64,000 nucleotides of DNA from Zeus faber (GCA_960531495.1 OY482851.1:23520533-23584532); one strand, 5' to 3'. Shown: positions 1 to 12,530, counted from the first letter of the stretch. A program made the numbers and translations. The notes: generated by a model not told the origin, from the letters alone.

Positions 1-949
1 ACTCCTTTCACGGGGTGAAAAATTGCTTTGCACAGCGGTGGAAACGTTCAGGGCTACATGCAGGACCGAAATCTGACTCAACCATTCCTTGAATTAAAGC
101 ATAACTGCTGAATTGTGAAAAGAATGTATGGAAAAGTGATTCACCTATTCTTATTTGTGACACGTCAGGTGAAAGCTCCCTGCGTTCCATTGTTTATTTT
201 ACCCACAAACATTTGTAAAACTTGCAAAAAGAATGGATACAAAATTGTTGACGTTAACTGTTATCTTTTGCTTTATTAGATTGTACATTTTTGTGTATTT
301 TTGTCCATGCAATACCACTGATGCTAGAATAATGTGAAATTGATGCTTCTCCCCCCAAAAAATCATGATGACTTCATATATTCATTTTTATTTTATTTAT
401 TTGTTTGTTTATTTATTAAGTTATTTATTTTTCATCTTGAAAAAAATAAAATAAATAAAGACATTTCACTGCATATACTGTATGTATGAAAGTATGTCTA
501 TGGATGTGACGAATAAACCTCTCGAATCTTGGATTTTGCACTGTGGCTGAGATGCTGTTTGTCAAAAATCTATTGTCACACCATCAACACCGTCCATTAT
601 GTCGCTGCACCAGTGGGGTTTTGGTTTCAAATGATCAAAAGTCAAAAGTCCAACCAAAACCTGAAGCACCGCTCCGCACCGAGCTGACATCCCGATCGCT
701 TTGAAAGGGAGAGCCGAGCCTCGGTGGAGGGCGGGGGGGTTGCGTGATGTTCAAGTGCTTAAATGGCTGCGACTAGTTGTCGGGCTCCAGTCGTCGTCCT
801 GTCTGACTTGATGTGATGAAGGGGAAGCTAATTATCGTCACTTCAGGGCAGGGGGTCTAATTATGGCCTGAAAACTGCACTCCACTGTCCAGTGCATGGC
901 CCGGGGTCACGGGGGAACAACTTCTGTTTGCAACACCCACGCACGCCGG

Positions 950-952
<3 letters not shown>
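1..952. other. Gene-free AT-rich flank
   Basis: No open frame here shows family similarity or splice structure. The stretch around 390-470 is rich in TTTATT and AAATAAA runs, and 505-540 holds an AATAAA followed by a short T-rich end, which could be the tail of an old retroposon or of a neighbouring gene's 3' UTR. I cannot decide between these. Confidence 0.4.
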
Positions 953-1004
<52 letters not shown>

Positions 1005-1044
1005 GCACGCACACGCACACGCACACGCACGCACACACACACAC
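953..1044. repeat. (CA)n microsatellite with CG interruptions
   Basis: An almost pure CA run to about 1001 is followed by CACG variants to 1044. It produces only low-complexity HT or CV frames on both strands. Confidence 0.95.
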
Positions 1045-1388
1045 CCTACCGGCTGTGTTCCTCTGTGGCCATAATGGTCTAGAAATAGGGATTATCCAGC
1101 CTGACAGCACACTGTGTACCTCCCCTCGACCAATGAGAGTATAATCCATCTCGTGGATAATACAAGGCTCTAGGTCCCAAGCAAGGACATTTTTTTTTCC
1201 TCCCCATTCTCATGCATTTTTCCAATGTATATTCAACAAAGCTTTTATTTCCTAGGTGACCCGAAGACAGGATTATAGGTTAAGTTCAAATGAAGGCGAC
1301 ACGGTTTTCTATATTTAGTCTTGAGGGGGGTGGGAAATGACAATGTGAAATAGTACATTTTGAAAATCGGGACAGCTTGTGACGTTAT

Positions 1389-1890
1389 TCATCGCGATCG
1401 CTCTTGAACTGTGTGCTCCGGCTGTGTGTTCCGACACCTTTCTATCATAGCAGCATTAACCTTTTCAGCAATTTGTGCTGCAGTAGCTCTTCTGTGGGAT
1501 CGGACCAGACGGACTAGCCCCGGCTCACCACACACATCAATGAGCCCAATTGGCGCCCATGACCGTGTTGCCGGTTCACCGGTTGTCCTTCCATGGATCA
1601 CCTTTGTTAGGTACTAACTACTGCATACCAGGAACACCCCACAAGACCTGCCATTTTGGAGCCGCTCTGACCCAGTCGTCCAGCCATCACAATTTAGCCC
1701 GTTCAGATCCTTACGCTTGACCGTTTTTCCTCCTTCCAACACATCAACTTCAAGAACTGACTGTTCACTTGCAGCCTAATATATCCCACACCTTGACAGG
1801 TGCCTTTGGAGCCAGATGATGTTCCAGTGTTGTTCACTTCACCATATGTGTCTGTCCAGCCTGTGAATGTTCTGTGTGTAAATGGCAAAA
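1389..1890 (-). mobile_element. Decayed Tc1/mariner-like transposon fragment
   Basis: Read on the minus strand this matches the 5' half of an abundant fish Tc1-like element: a leader with GGTGAAGTGAAC and CACCTGTCAAGG, then the start of the transposase. The frame at 1601-1389 shows the helix-turn-helix region (LVRLVRSHRRATAAQIAEKVN) and a degraded HTVQ segment. The DDE catalytic part is absent and the reading frame is broken, so the copy is inactive and truncated. The family is recalled from memory; a repeat-library search would give the exact name and ends. Confidence 0.75.
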
Positions 1891-3629
1891 TGGCAAAGAC
1901 AACAATTCATAAATTATATCAATGTGTATTTTCCTCACTTAAGATGATGAGGTCTGCAAGCACACAAAGGCCAAAATGTTTGGATCACTTATATCACAGC
2001 TCGCTTTTTGTTTAACATTTGTTTCATTTATGACGGAAATTGTACTTGAAGCAACCCAATATGTTTAGTTTATATTTATATTAAGACAAATGTAATAACC
2101 GAGTGCAATACTTAAATAATCATCAATGTTGGTCATTTTGTTGTCTTGAGATTTATCACCCTCCCTATGAAAATAGGTTACCAATTGAATGTATTCTATC
2201 TTTTTTTTTTTTTACCTTGCCATATTGGTAGCCTTCATAGCAGTGAAATTGAATAACCTTGAATGACCTTTTCTCCTTCCATATTGTCTGTGACCTACAA
2301 TTCCATCAATAGTAAAGTGTGTTTGACTTCTCGGATTGGTTGTTTCATATGGTAAAAATTGACAGATAATTGAAAATATCTGGAGCTATCAAATTGGCGA
2401 GGCCAGTGGCTGCAATAAAGATGCCTAGTTCGTGGAAGTAAGTAAGCCTAACGTGTGTTAGTGTGATATTAAATCCGATTTGAGATGGAAAAGGGTTGTG
2501 CAAAAACCTACGAGGTTTTACGGCCTGCATGGAGCTGTATACCTGGTCAGGGCGGAGGTGAGGAGGATTCCTGCTCCGAGCTGGTTCTACCGTCCAGACG
2601 GTGATGTAACCCAAGGACCCACAGCGGGCTCTCAGGATTCAAGGACCCTGGCACTCTCCCGGAGAAGAAGCTCCGGGGCCAGACGGCCACTCCTCACTCT
2701 GATGAGGCTCCTGGCAGCCGTGGGTGGGGGAGAGCTTAAGTGAGACGGATGGAGAAGGAGCCAGACTCTGGTGTATTTGAAAACTTGGAATCCTTCTCAA
2801 CATTTTTCTTAACAATGTGATTGTATTAATGCTATTGGGTTTCTGTGCACTGGAATGATAAATATTTGATTGCATGAATATGCTCCTTCAATTCTTAAGA
2901 TGCTACGAAATCATTGACGGCAGAAAATGTGAATACATCTTTGTGCTGTTGATAAAAGATTACAGTATTTTGTACTGTGTCGTGTACATTTAGACAACAT
3001 TAAATGACAGAATATGGTACATTTCATTTAACATTTTAAATTAATTTCATTGTAAATTAGTTATCTAAATATTCACAAAAACATTGACAATCGATTGTTT
3101 TGCCATGTTGGCTGAAACAAGAACGACAAATAAAATACAACAAAATAATTTACACAAACAATAAGAACAAACACAACATTCCACACAACTCAAGGCAAAA
3201 CGGGATTCTGATGACGATTGACGAGCGCCCTCTGGTGGACATAATGCGCACAACAGCGTCGAAGTTGTTTTCTGTGAAAATATACAGTTCTAATGTCTAA
3301 TTAAGTCTTTTAAATAGTCCCGGAAACAAATTTGAATTTGCCCAAAACATTATTGTATTAACATTCTAAACATTAATCAATTCAACTTTGATATAAAGAT
3401 CCCCATAGGAAATTCATCCATGAACGTGGTCCCGCTGACGAATACGGTAATTACGGCTTTTAATGTTTTTTTAATGTAGTATTTGTTGTTATCATTTTCT
3501 CAAAGCGATGTTCAATTGGAATCAACAAACACGATGGTTACCGCAGCTCGACCTGATCACTTCCAGGTATGTTTCTCCCCATAATGTAGAAATAAAAAGA
3601 TGTTTAAAAAAAACAACAACAACAACATC
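1891..3629. other. Gene-free interval with one GC-rich patch
   Basis: No gene is recognised. Bases 2480-2745 are more GC-rich than the surroundings and stay open for 87 codons, but the translation has no recognised domain and no matching splice sites. It could be a cryptic exon or a conserved non-coding element. The rest is AT-rich. Confidence 0.35.
3223..3238 (-). promoter_or_regulatory. CTCF-like site
   Basis: The minus strand reads CCACCAGAGGGCGCTC, a full match to the core CTCF consensus. It lies in otherwise plain AT-rich DNA about 5.9 kb upstream of vgll4l. Occupancy cannot be judged from sequence. Confidence 0.45.
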
Positions 3630-3840
3630 TGATTTTTTTTCCACAGAGACCACCTTAAACCATGTGTAGATCTGTGCTTATAGTAGTCAAACCACTGTAC
3701 TAATAGCAGTCTAACAATTGCTATTGCATTTCTAACATAGCTTCTGATTTGTGAAAGTAATATTCTATTTGTGAAAACAGGAACAATGTGGATTTTGCTG
3801 TATTTTTCTACACTGTTCACATAAAACCAGCTATATTTCA
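3630..3840 (-). repeat. Inverted copy of a 200-bp dispersed repeat
   Basis: The reverse complement of this segment aligns almost throughout, with only scattered differences, with 6940-7142. Shared landmarks are CACATTGYTCCTGTTTTCAC, AATAGAATATTA, TTTCACAAATCAGA and ACTATAAGYACAGATCTACACATGGTTT. No coding capacity is visible; it is an old non-autonomous repeat of unknown family. Confidence 0.8.
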
Positions 3841-3860
3841 AAAGCTACTGTACCTATAGC

Positions 3861-3861
3861 T

Positions 3862-3921
<60 letters not shown>

Positions 3922-3923
3922 TC
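3861..3923. repeat. (CTTT)n microsatellite, probably a LINE tail
   Basis: About 16 pure TTTC units. On the minus strand it reads (GAAA)n and starts 8 bp past the stop codon of the LINE fragment at 3932, so it may be the 3' tail of that insertion. Confidence 0.9.
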
Positions 3924-3931
3924 GTGTGACA

Positions 3932-4225
3932 TCATATGTCCAGTTGACTATCGCGTAGCCATTTCATCGTCGCCAGGTCCAGTTCGAAGAGGCCACCTTC
4001 AGGCGGTAGACTGTGGTCGTCGCATCCATTGATAATGTGGTTCCGCTGTTTGCTCAGGTTCCCCACATTCGCAGGCAGCACTGTCGCCGGTCTTGAGGAT
4101 AAAAGCCGCGGTTCGCCAGAAGCTCCATGGTGAAGCACACCATGTGCTTGTCAGGGATCATCTGTAGCAGCTTCAGGTGGAGACCACGATGCCACACTGC
4201 GTTGTAGGCAACCCTGGACTACTTT
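3932..4225 (-). mobile_element. Non-LTR retrotransposon (LINE) fragment with internal deletion
   Basis: Two parts of a jockey-like reverse-transcriptase ORF are visible on the minus strand. The first, near 4217-4100, encodes the motif YNAVWHRGLHLKLL and MELLANRGFYPQ, which belongs early in the RT domain. The second, 4100-3932, encodes the end of such a protein (CECGEP zinc-knuckle-like segment, then the terminal LDLATMKWLR before a TGA at 3932). The catalytic YxDD region between them is missing and the two parts lie in different frames. The element is dead, and its class is inferred from remembered fish LINE proteins. Confidence 0.65.
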
Positions 4226-4255
4226 ATAATAACAAGCCCATATTGCATATTTGAA

Positions 4256-4312
<57 letters not shown>

Positions 4313-4341
4313 CCAACCACACACACACACGCAACATACAT

Positions 4342-4387
<46 letters not shown>
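4256..4387. repeat. Compound (GT)n(AT)n(AC)n(AT)n microsatellite
   Basis: A GT run passes into an AT run and then into an AC run, so the tract is self-complementary. A second AT run follows to 4387. It lies on the left edge of the GC-rich block. Confidence 0.95.
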
Positions 4388-4389
<2 letters not shown>

Positions 4390-4459
4390 TAAATCATCAA
4401 GAACTGCTGCAATAACTCTGTCCTGTTGACGACCTGTGGGATGACAAGAGCACAGCTTC

Positions 4460-5500
4460 ACCAATCCCCCTCTTTGGAGAACCATTTTACCATGTTTTGG
4501 CCTTTAAACAAATAATTACTACTCCAAGAGGGGAGAATCACCACGGGTGAGACAAAAACACCAACATGTTCATGTCCATTTAGTTCTGGTGTATGAGGTT
4601 GGTTTTTGCCTCCAAGCAGCGGCCCCGAAAAGGCCCCAAAAATCCCCGAAGCCACCACTGAGTCCTGCGGCGGTTTAGACACCCCACGACCGAAGGAAAG
4701 CCCCGAGCACCCTGCCCTGCAGCCACAGAAGACCCCCCAGCTCCCAGGGAGGCTGGGAGCCCGCAGAGCAACACCCACGCACGGCCCAGAGGAGCATAAA
4801 CCAGCTCCAGAGAGCACGAGGAGACCGTGCACCCCTGAAGTGCACACATACAACCCACCCACACATACAGGCAAAGGACGGAGCCAGCGGGCGGGGGAGG
4901 CGGGGCACCCATGGGCCCCCATGGGACCCCATGGGCATCAACAACCCGTGCAAAGGCGAGGCCCGACATACCACAACAGGCCAGATGCCTCACCCGGCCG
5001 AGCCCCGAGCACCCATCCACGTAGCCGAGTGCACACTGAGCGCCAGGTGTCAGGCGCCAGATGTCAGATGTCCCCCCCCCCCCCCCGATGCCTGCAGACA
5101 GCCAGATATGTGGGCTGTCTGTGTGTCACCAACCTGGGCACCCGCCGCAGAGGAACCATCCTGCAGGAGCAAAGAACGACGGCCAGTTCCCGCACCCCAA
5201 CCCACACCCAGCAAGAAGCCTCCAAGGGGCCCCGGAAGCCACCTGGCGGCGCTCCCCACAGCCCCGCCGGGTCGCAGCATGCCAGAAACCACCCGGCACC
5301 AGGGGCAAGCGGCGCTGCCAGGATCCCACCCATGGGGCCCACCCGGTCGCCCTCCGGCTAACCCCACCCCCACACCAACCCACCAGCGCCCTGCAACCCA
5401 GGAAACCACAGGGCTCAATGTCTGCTGTTGGCAATTGACATGGGGGTGCAAGTCCTCCAAGCATGTCAAACCTGAATCACTTGCACCCCTCCTGCCCCTA
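4460..5500. repeat. GC-rich block, probable interspersed repeat
   Basis: A kilobase of C-rich sequence with long overlapping open frames on both strands (for example 251 codons at 4606-5361). Their products are proline, histidine and arginine rich and lack any domain. Direct sub-repeats such as CCCATGGG-type clusters occur at 4910-4935 and 5330-5345. The open frames follow from the scarcity of TAA and TAG in GC-rich DNA. I think this is an interspersed fish repeat, but I cannot name its family. Confidence 0.45.
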
Positions 5501-5509
5501 TATACAGTA

Positions 5510-5510
<1 letters not shown>

Positions 5511-5580
<70 letters not shown>
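5511..5580. repeat. Compound (GT)n(AT)n(AC)n microsatellite
   Basis: GT, AT and AC runs in the same order as at 4256, forming a perfectly palindromic tract on the right edge of the GC-rich block. Confidence 0.95.
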
Positions 5581-5581
<1 letters not shown>

Positions 5582-5879
5582 GACACAGGGGCATATATAC
5601 ATACATACTTAGAGTTGTGTGTCTGTAATAAAGTATGTGCATTGTGAAGGCTCTGGATTTTGTCTGATTCACAGACTCAAATAGCAGGAGCATTAAAAAT
5701 AGAGTTTACTTTGTCAGCAGGCATAAGACAGGCACGAAAAGGTATACAGGTTAAGGGTTCAGGCAGGCGGTCAAAAAGCTTGCCTCATCAAAATTACAAT
5801 TGCAGGCAGGCAGATTGAGGCAGAAGAAAAGGGCTGCAACGCTGTGACTAGGAGACACCATACACAGTGTGGGTGCGGG

Positions 5880-6012
5880 TACCGTGCAGGTACTGTGATG
5901 GTACTGTGTGGGTACTGTGTGGGTACTGTGAAGGTACTGTGTGGGTACTGTGCAGGTACTGTGCAGGTACTGTGCAGGTACTGTGTGGGTACTGTGTGGG
6001 TAATGTGCAGGT
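5880..6012. repeat. 11-bp minisatellite
   Basis: About 12 tandem units of GTACTGTGNNG, with the variable pair being TG, CA, AA or AT. On the minus strand it gives the periodic TVPAQYLHS frame, which is only a shadow of the repeat. There are no spacers, so it is not a CRISPR array. Confidence 0.95.
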
Positions 6013-6639
6013 CTATAGTATAAACTGTCAGGTAATTGGCAAAGGTAGAACACAATGAGGACAACTGAATAGCAGGAGAAGAAGAGCCAGTTCTGTAATG
6101 ATGGCAGATGTAAGTGGACAGGTAAACAACATAAATTCAAAGGTGTTTCAATCAAGTGTAGATAATTGTGATGAAGTGAAGTATTGACAGAAGGTTTTTC
6201 ACAAAAATGTCTTCACATATAGATCTAATGAAGAACAACCACATTAATGGCTGACTTATGGTACTCCTGACACAGGCACACGGTAAAGGCTTTAGCAAAA
6301 GTGAGGAAATGAACATTGGCAGAAGCAGTGAGAGAGGTTTGACCATGGCCAATTAGAAAAAGGGGGGAGAACAACAATCATTTTATTTTTGAAAGACACA
6401 TTTGAAGAGTAAATGAACAGATTGACCAATCTATGAAAATGTTTTGATTGTTTTTCAAAAGATAAAAAGAACTTTTCTACTTTTCTTTAAAGTGAGAAAG
6501 ACAAGATCTACATGGCAATCATAATTGAAATGGAGAGATGGGGACTTGTAAAATAACCAACAAACCAGCATCCAACAAAGTCATGTTGTGGTTATACTGT
6601 AACATTGAGATATATATATATATATATATTGGGGTTTTT

Positions 6640-7142
6640 TCACAGTTGAATAAAGATTTCACCAATCTGAAACTGTGTCTTAATGAATCTTTAGCCTCTC
6701 TGGAATAACGTATTCCAGGTTTGACCTGTCTAAGTATAGTGATTTTACGATATAGACCTGGTCCAATGCGGTTTGGATGGAGGAAAAGCAGTGAAATCAT
6801 CCTTTTTGCATTTTCACAAATTGAAAAATAATTTCACAAAAATCAGAAACTTTGTTACAAATGCAATATTCTTATTATAATCTAGTTCAGGTTTGACAGC
6901 TATAAATGCAGATCTAGACATAGTTTTTGAAATATACCTGTTTTTTTGTGGCCAGTGTGGTAAAAATACAGTAAAATCCACATTGCTCCTGTTTTCACAA
7001 ATAGAATATTAATTTCACAAATCAGACACTATGTGAGAAATGCCATATGGGCTTTTTATTATAATCTAGTCCAGGTTTGACTGCTATTGGTACAGTTGTT
7101 TGACTACTATAAGTACAGATCTACACATGGTTTTAGGTGGTG
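6640..7142 (+). repeat. Three diverged tandem copies of a 200-bp repeat
   Basis: Units starting near 6650, 6826 and 7010 share TTTCACAAATCAGA, then ATAATCTAGTYCAGGTTTGAC, then a TATARRTRCAGATCTA segment. The last unit is the best partner of the inverted copy at 3630-3840. No ORF. A short (TA)n run at 6609-6629 precedes the block. Confidence 0.75.
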
Positions 7143-8137
<995 letters not shown>

Positions 8138-8869
8138 TTACAGTTTGGAGAATGGTTACCAATAAAAAATAATCTGAAATAAACGGCAGAATAGCATGAC
8201 ATGTAGTCAATAAGGGATGTGAGTTTAACCAGATTGTGTCATTGTCTGAACACGTCACAATCCGCAAGAGACTGGATGTGGATATCTGCTTTTAGTCACA
8301 CCTGCTTGTTTGTATTGATTCCAGAGACGCTGGGTGTGCGTCCGGGCCTTCCCAGCGTGCTCCGGCAAGATTGTTCTCATGGAAGCAGCTTTTTCAGGAC
8401 TTAGCCGTCTTTGTCTGGCCGCTAACAAAAGCTCTTGGATTACTGGTGAGGCTGGCTCACAGTACAGCTGTGTGCGTGTAGAGGCAGGTCAGTGGAATGA
8501 CTGGAGCTCCGGTGGGCTAAGCACTCGCAAAAATGCAGTTTGGTGAGATTTTAGATTAGGAGGGAGGGAAGGGGGGCCGGCGCTGACTCCATGAAGTTGA
8601 GAACAAATGGTCGACTTCAAATTTTCCGTGGCCCCGGGAGGAAAAAAAGGGATTCGAACTCATAGTCAGTAAGAGTTTTGACTGGAGCTGATCCTATCTA
8701 GCTAAGGGGGAGTCCTGTCCGTCACAGCAAGCCCTGTGATTTTGGCCGAGTGGAGTTGTAATTGAGGGTGTTATGTGTGATGTTTGGCCATGGGGTCGAG
8801 AATTGATCAGGTTCTCCACATATGAGATATGAGCATCGCCATGGCCACACTTGTGCCTGCAGCACAATA

Positions 8870-9115
8870 ACAACACTGGACGAGGGAAGGCTCTTGATTG
8901 GCCTGAACGCAGCAGCCAATGTGAGCGGAGGGAAGGCAGCACAGGGAAGCCGCAGCACTCCCCTGAGCTCACCTGATACGTTACCTGGCCGACCTCTGAG
9001 CCAGCGTCTCATTATCCTCCCTGCGCTCTGCTCACCGCTGAGGCTCGTTGGGTTCCAAAAACCTCTGCAGTCAAGGTGTCCCTCCGTGCTCGCCTTTATC
9101 CAAGACACAGCAGCC
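8870..9115 (+). promoter_or_regulatory. Putative promoter and 5' leader of vgll4l
   Basis: GC-richer DNA directly before the vgll4l start codon, holding a GATTGG at 8897 and a CCAAT at about 8916, i.e. CCAAT boxes in both orientations. No TATA box is evident. The transcription start is not determinable by eye. Confidence 0.3.
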
Positions 9116-9202
9116 ATGGCTGTGGCCAACTTTCACTACATAACTCGTATGAGCAGTGGCTTCAAGGTCTACATTCTAGAAGGTAAGTTGTTGTTGTTGT
9201 TG

Positions 9203-9267
<65 letters not shown>

Positions 9268-11424
9268 ATATTTATTCTTTCGTGTATATATATATATATA
9301 TATATTACTCACATATGTCCCTGACATGCATTTCATTTCCATTACAATGCCTTATTTTTACCATGCATCAAATGATAATTGTGCAGTCGTGTCAATATAA
9401 TCCTAAGCAGCTTCTTTCGTCATCAGAATATAATATAATATAATATAATATAATATAATATAATATAATATAATATAATATAATATAATATAATATAATA
9501 TAAGAACCTTCATCTTTGACTATAATGTATTTTTGCTCTACTGAAAGGGAAAAAAAACTTTCATTGAAAATCATTTACCTAATAATGATTCACTCCCGAA
9601 TCGGAATATAGCTCTGTGTTACTCTTAAAATCTCTTAAAATTTGCTACAGTTACACATTTGGGTGTAATTACAGTAGGCCGTGAGGTCAAACAACTTGTT
9701 CCCTTTGGTAATGGGGAAGAAATAACCATGCCTGAGGCATCAGAAAATCAGCATACAGTAGGTGTGGTTGAGCCTGCCCCGCACCACAATGGAGCTGCAT
9801 CTGCAGGAACGGCTCTGGGAGCACTTGGACTGAAGCACTGTGTGTATTCATAAGGCTGAAGTGTGAAAACATTCGGGGTGAATTGTCTCGCAACACAAAA
9901 GGGATATAACCATGGTGGTTTTGTGTTGTTTTAAGTGTATTTTTACTTCAATTTGAATACAGTTGAAATGCCATATGAAGGTGGATTCTCCAGTGTGGTG
10001 TTCAGAATCCCCACATACAATCAAACAGTCAACCGCGTTGGAAGCATCCGTTAAATAGTCTTATCTGGCCTCTGTATGCCTCTGGCCTTGCTGTTTCTAA
10101 CGTGTATTCAGCATGGGTGAAGGCCACCGGAACTAGTACTTTTCACTTTAAGGAAACAAGATCAATAGGCCTTAATTAATATGGTAAATGTTGCTTCGGT
10201 TACAATCCACAAAGTCAACAAACACACATTGGTTAAGGTTGCCTTGAGATGTTCTCATGTTGTGTGTTTTACAAGGAAATTTAGGGATTTCCAGATGTTG
10301 CAGTATGCTTCGCTGGCCATCCAACTCAATACAACAAAGAACGTTTAAGCCCAATTTGTGTCACTGTCTTCACCTGCAGGAATACACAGACTTAATATGC
10401 AGATGGGGGGGATCAGGTTCGTTGAACCTTTAGCAGCAGTTTTTTTGTCATTCAAGTCTGTTGATCTCGCCTATTTGCCTGTGCAAATCGGCTGAATGCC
10501 AAGACTATGCAGAAAAACAACATTTACCGTTAGCATTGAATCAGCTGTGTCGTGTTGTAAGATGCTCTAATCAGGTAGTTCAAGTTCTTCAACTTAACGG
10601 AGTTTACGATTAAGGTTGACAGGAACGTTTTCACACGGTTATTAGTCAACCCAGTATGTGTCATGGATCAAAACAACCACTCGGTGTGGGTTGTACCAAA
10701 GCCAATATTAGTATTTCTCATTGACCTTATACCATCGCAGTTTGTTCGCTTCGCCTAATGTCCGTCTCAAATGACTTGATGACTAATTATGCTCCGAAAT
10801 CTCTTGTCCCAGGTCAGCCCAACCTCAGGAGCGAAGACAGATACAGACACATGAGCAATGATCGGGTCCGAGCCCCGGCCGTGTACCCCATAAAACGCAA
10901 GCGCAGCCTGGACAGAGGTCTGACTTTGGAGGAAAGGTTGGTTAAAGCGCTGTTAAAAACCACTCTCCTCTGTGATCGCTCGACTTAAGCGTTGAAAGTC
11001 AAAAGTCCACTGTTATCTTACAACCAGTCCCTGTGTTCCAGGCGAGAGAGGGCGTTGAGCAGGAGCAACAGCAGGAACGTCCAGAGAGCAGCACCACCAC
11101 CACCGGCGGCGGCGGCGGCGGCGGCGGCACCACCCGCCTTCACCGTGTCGCACAGCCCCACCTCCACCTGGAGTCCCACACCTACACCCAGCCCCACCAG
11201 CCCCCTGCCCAGCCAGATGTACTATGCTCCAATCATGGACGAACCGCTGGCCCTCATCAAGAAACCCAGGAAGGAATCTGAGAACGTGCAGGAGAAGAGC
11301 ATGAGCACGGCCAGCAGCCAAAGACAGGTAATTCCCTGAAGAATTCAATGTTTATGTTCAAAGTACAAGGGGATTGTATCACTGCCCAGGGACATTTGGA
11401 CTGTTGGGAGAAGTGCCCGGTAGT

Positions 11425-11508
<84 letters not shown>

Positions 11509-12530
11509 ATATGCGTGCGCGTGTGTTTGTTTGTGTGTATGTGTGTCCCTGTAATCTCAGTGTAGCTTTAGGCACACAGAGTAACTGTGTGTCTCCCGTA
11601 TCTGCAAGTTAGCGAATCCAAACGCTCAGGCATTCTCTTCCTAAGAGCCTTCGCAGGCCCGTGCTTGTCCGAGCTATGCAATCCGGCCGGATTCGGGAAG
11701 AAAATGTGAGCAATGGAGGGAGGAATGTCGTCAACAAGACCAAACAGACGGATCGCTCCCTGACCTGTTTATGCCATCACATCGGGAGCGATCAAACTTC
11801 CATCAGCAAGCCCAACCTGTTTAATGGGTTTTTAAACCCCTTCTTTAATGTTTTTCAAACAGAGCTTTCTGTTTGAAAAATGACAAACAAACAGCGTTTG
11901 GGCAGCGTTCACAACCGGTTACAAAAAGAATGTGAGCAAATAAAGGGAAAAAAGAAAGAAAACGCAGTGTTTCTGTTATATTCAGCTAATCCCCAATCGG
12001 ACTTGTTCTTTTCTAGATGCGTCCCTCTGTGATCACCTGCGTCTCCTCTGTAAGAAGACCCGAGGTCCACAGCGGCCACTCGTCAGGTCAGTCTCCCCAC
12101 CCGTGAACTCTGAACTCACATCCGTCTTCATCCTGTCGCCGCCTCAAACGCCGACACGTCACTGTGAGCCCACCGCCGAGGTGTGTGTGTGTGATTGATT
12201 TTGAACATATCCATTCTTTCCGTTCCAGTGGTTTCCAAGAGCAGCTACGAGCACGTGCTGGAGGAGCATTTCCAGCGTAGCCTGGGGGCGGATTACCAGC
12301 GCGCTCACTCCCAGCAGGTCTCCATCAGCGTGTCCGTGGACGACCACTTCGCCAAGGCCCTGGGCGACAAGTGGCTCCAGATCAAATCCAAGTCTTCCTC
12401 CTGCTCCTCCACGCCGCCCAGCAGCCCCAGCGTCACCAACTCCCCCGGCTACAGCCAGAGCCCGAATCAAGGCCACAAGGAGACCTCTGGTGTTTCATCG
12501 CCGACCTCCAGTCGCTGGTCGGTCAACTAA
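9116..12530 (+). CDS. vgll4l: Vestigial-like protein 4-like transcription cofactor
   Basis: Binds TEAD factors and, in this family, competes with YAP/TAZ in the nucleus to damp Hippo-pathway output. Coding exons are 9116-9182, 10813-10936, 11042-11327, 12017-12086 and 12229-12530, all GT-AG and in phase, giving 282 aa. The N-terminus (MAVANFHYITRMSSGFKVYILEG) fits the fish vgll4l type rather than VGLL1-3. Residues about 97-115 are a Pro/Ala tract from a GCN repeat. The conserved RPSVITC block opens exon 4. Two TDU (TEAD-binding) motifs close the protein: VLEEHFQRSLG at 192-202 and VDDHFAKALG at 219-228. The start ATG has a GCAGCCATGG context. The tail is Ser-rich and ends RWSVN. Introns 1 and 3 contain microsatellites. 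The gene family is certain; the 'like' paralogue is likely. Confidence 0.93.
9187..9268. repeat. (TTG)n(TTA)n microsatellite at a 5' splice site
   Basis: TTG units followed by about 20 TTA units. The tract begins only 4 nt after the exon 1 donor GT of vgll4l. A short (TA)n run follows at 9286-9305. Confidence 0.95.
9427..9502. repeat. (ATAAT)n pentanucleotide microsatellite
   Basis: About 15 perfect 5-bp units in intron 1 of vgll4l. Confidence 0.96.
11429..11506. repeat. (GT)n microsatellite
   Basis: About 39 pure GT units in intron 3 of vgll4l, about 100 bp after the exon 3 donor. Confidence 0.96.

Noticed and set aside
2480..2743. 87-codon frame in a GC-rich patch
   Set aside because: No domain, no repeat of the frame by splice sites and no recognised homologue; kept only as an unexplained patch.
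4606..5361. 251-codon open frame in the GC-rich block, with other long frames on both strands
   Set aside because: All six frames are unusually open because stop codons are rare in C-rich DNA; the products are low-complexity, lack domains and have no splice or start context.
5880..6012. Periodic repeats that might suggest a CRISPR array
   Set aside because: Units are 11 bp, contiguous and without unique spacers, and the DNA is eukaryotic; it is a minisatellite.
8640..8670. Minus-strand GTTCGAATCCC followed by a T run, like a tRNA T-arm and pol III terminator
   Set aside because: The flanking bases do not pair into a T-stem, and no acceptor, D or anticodon arm fits upstream.
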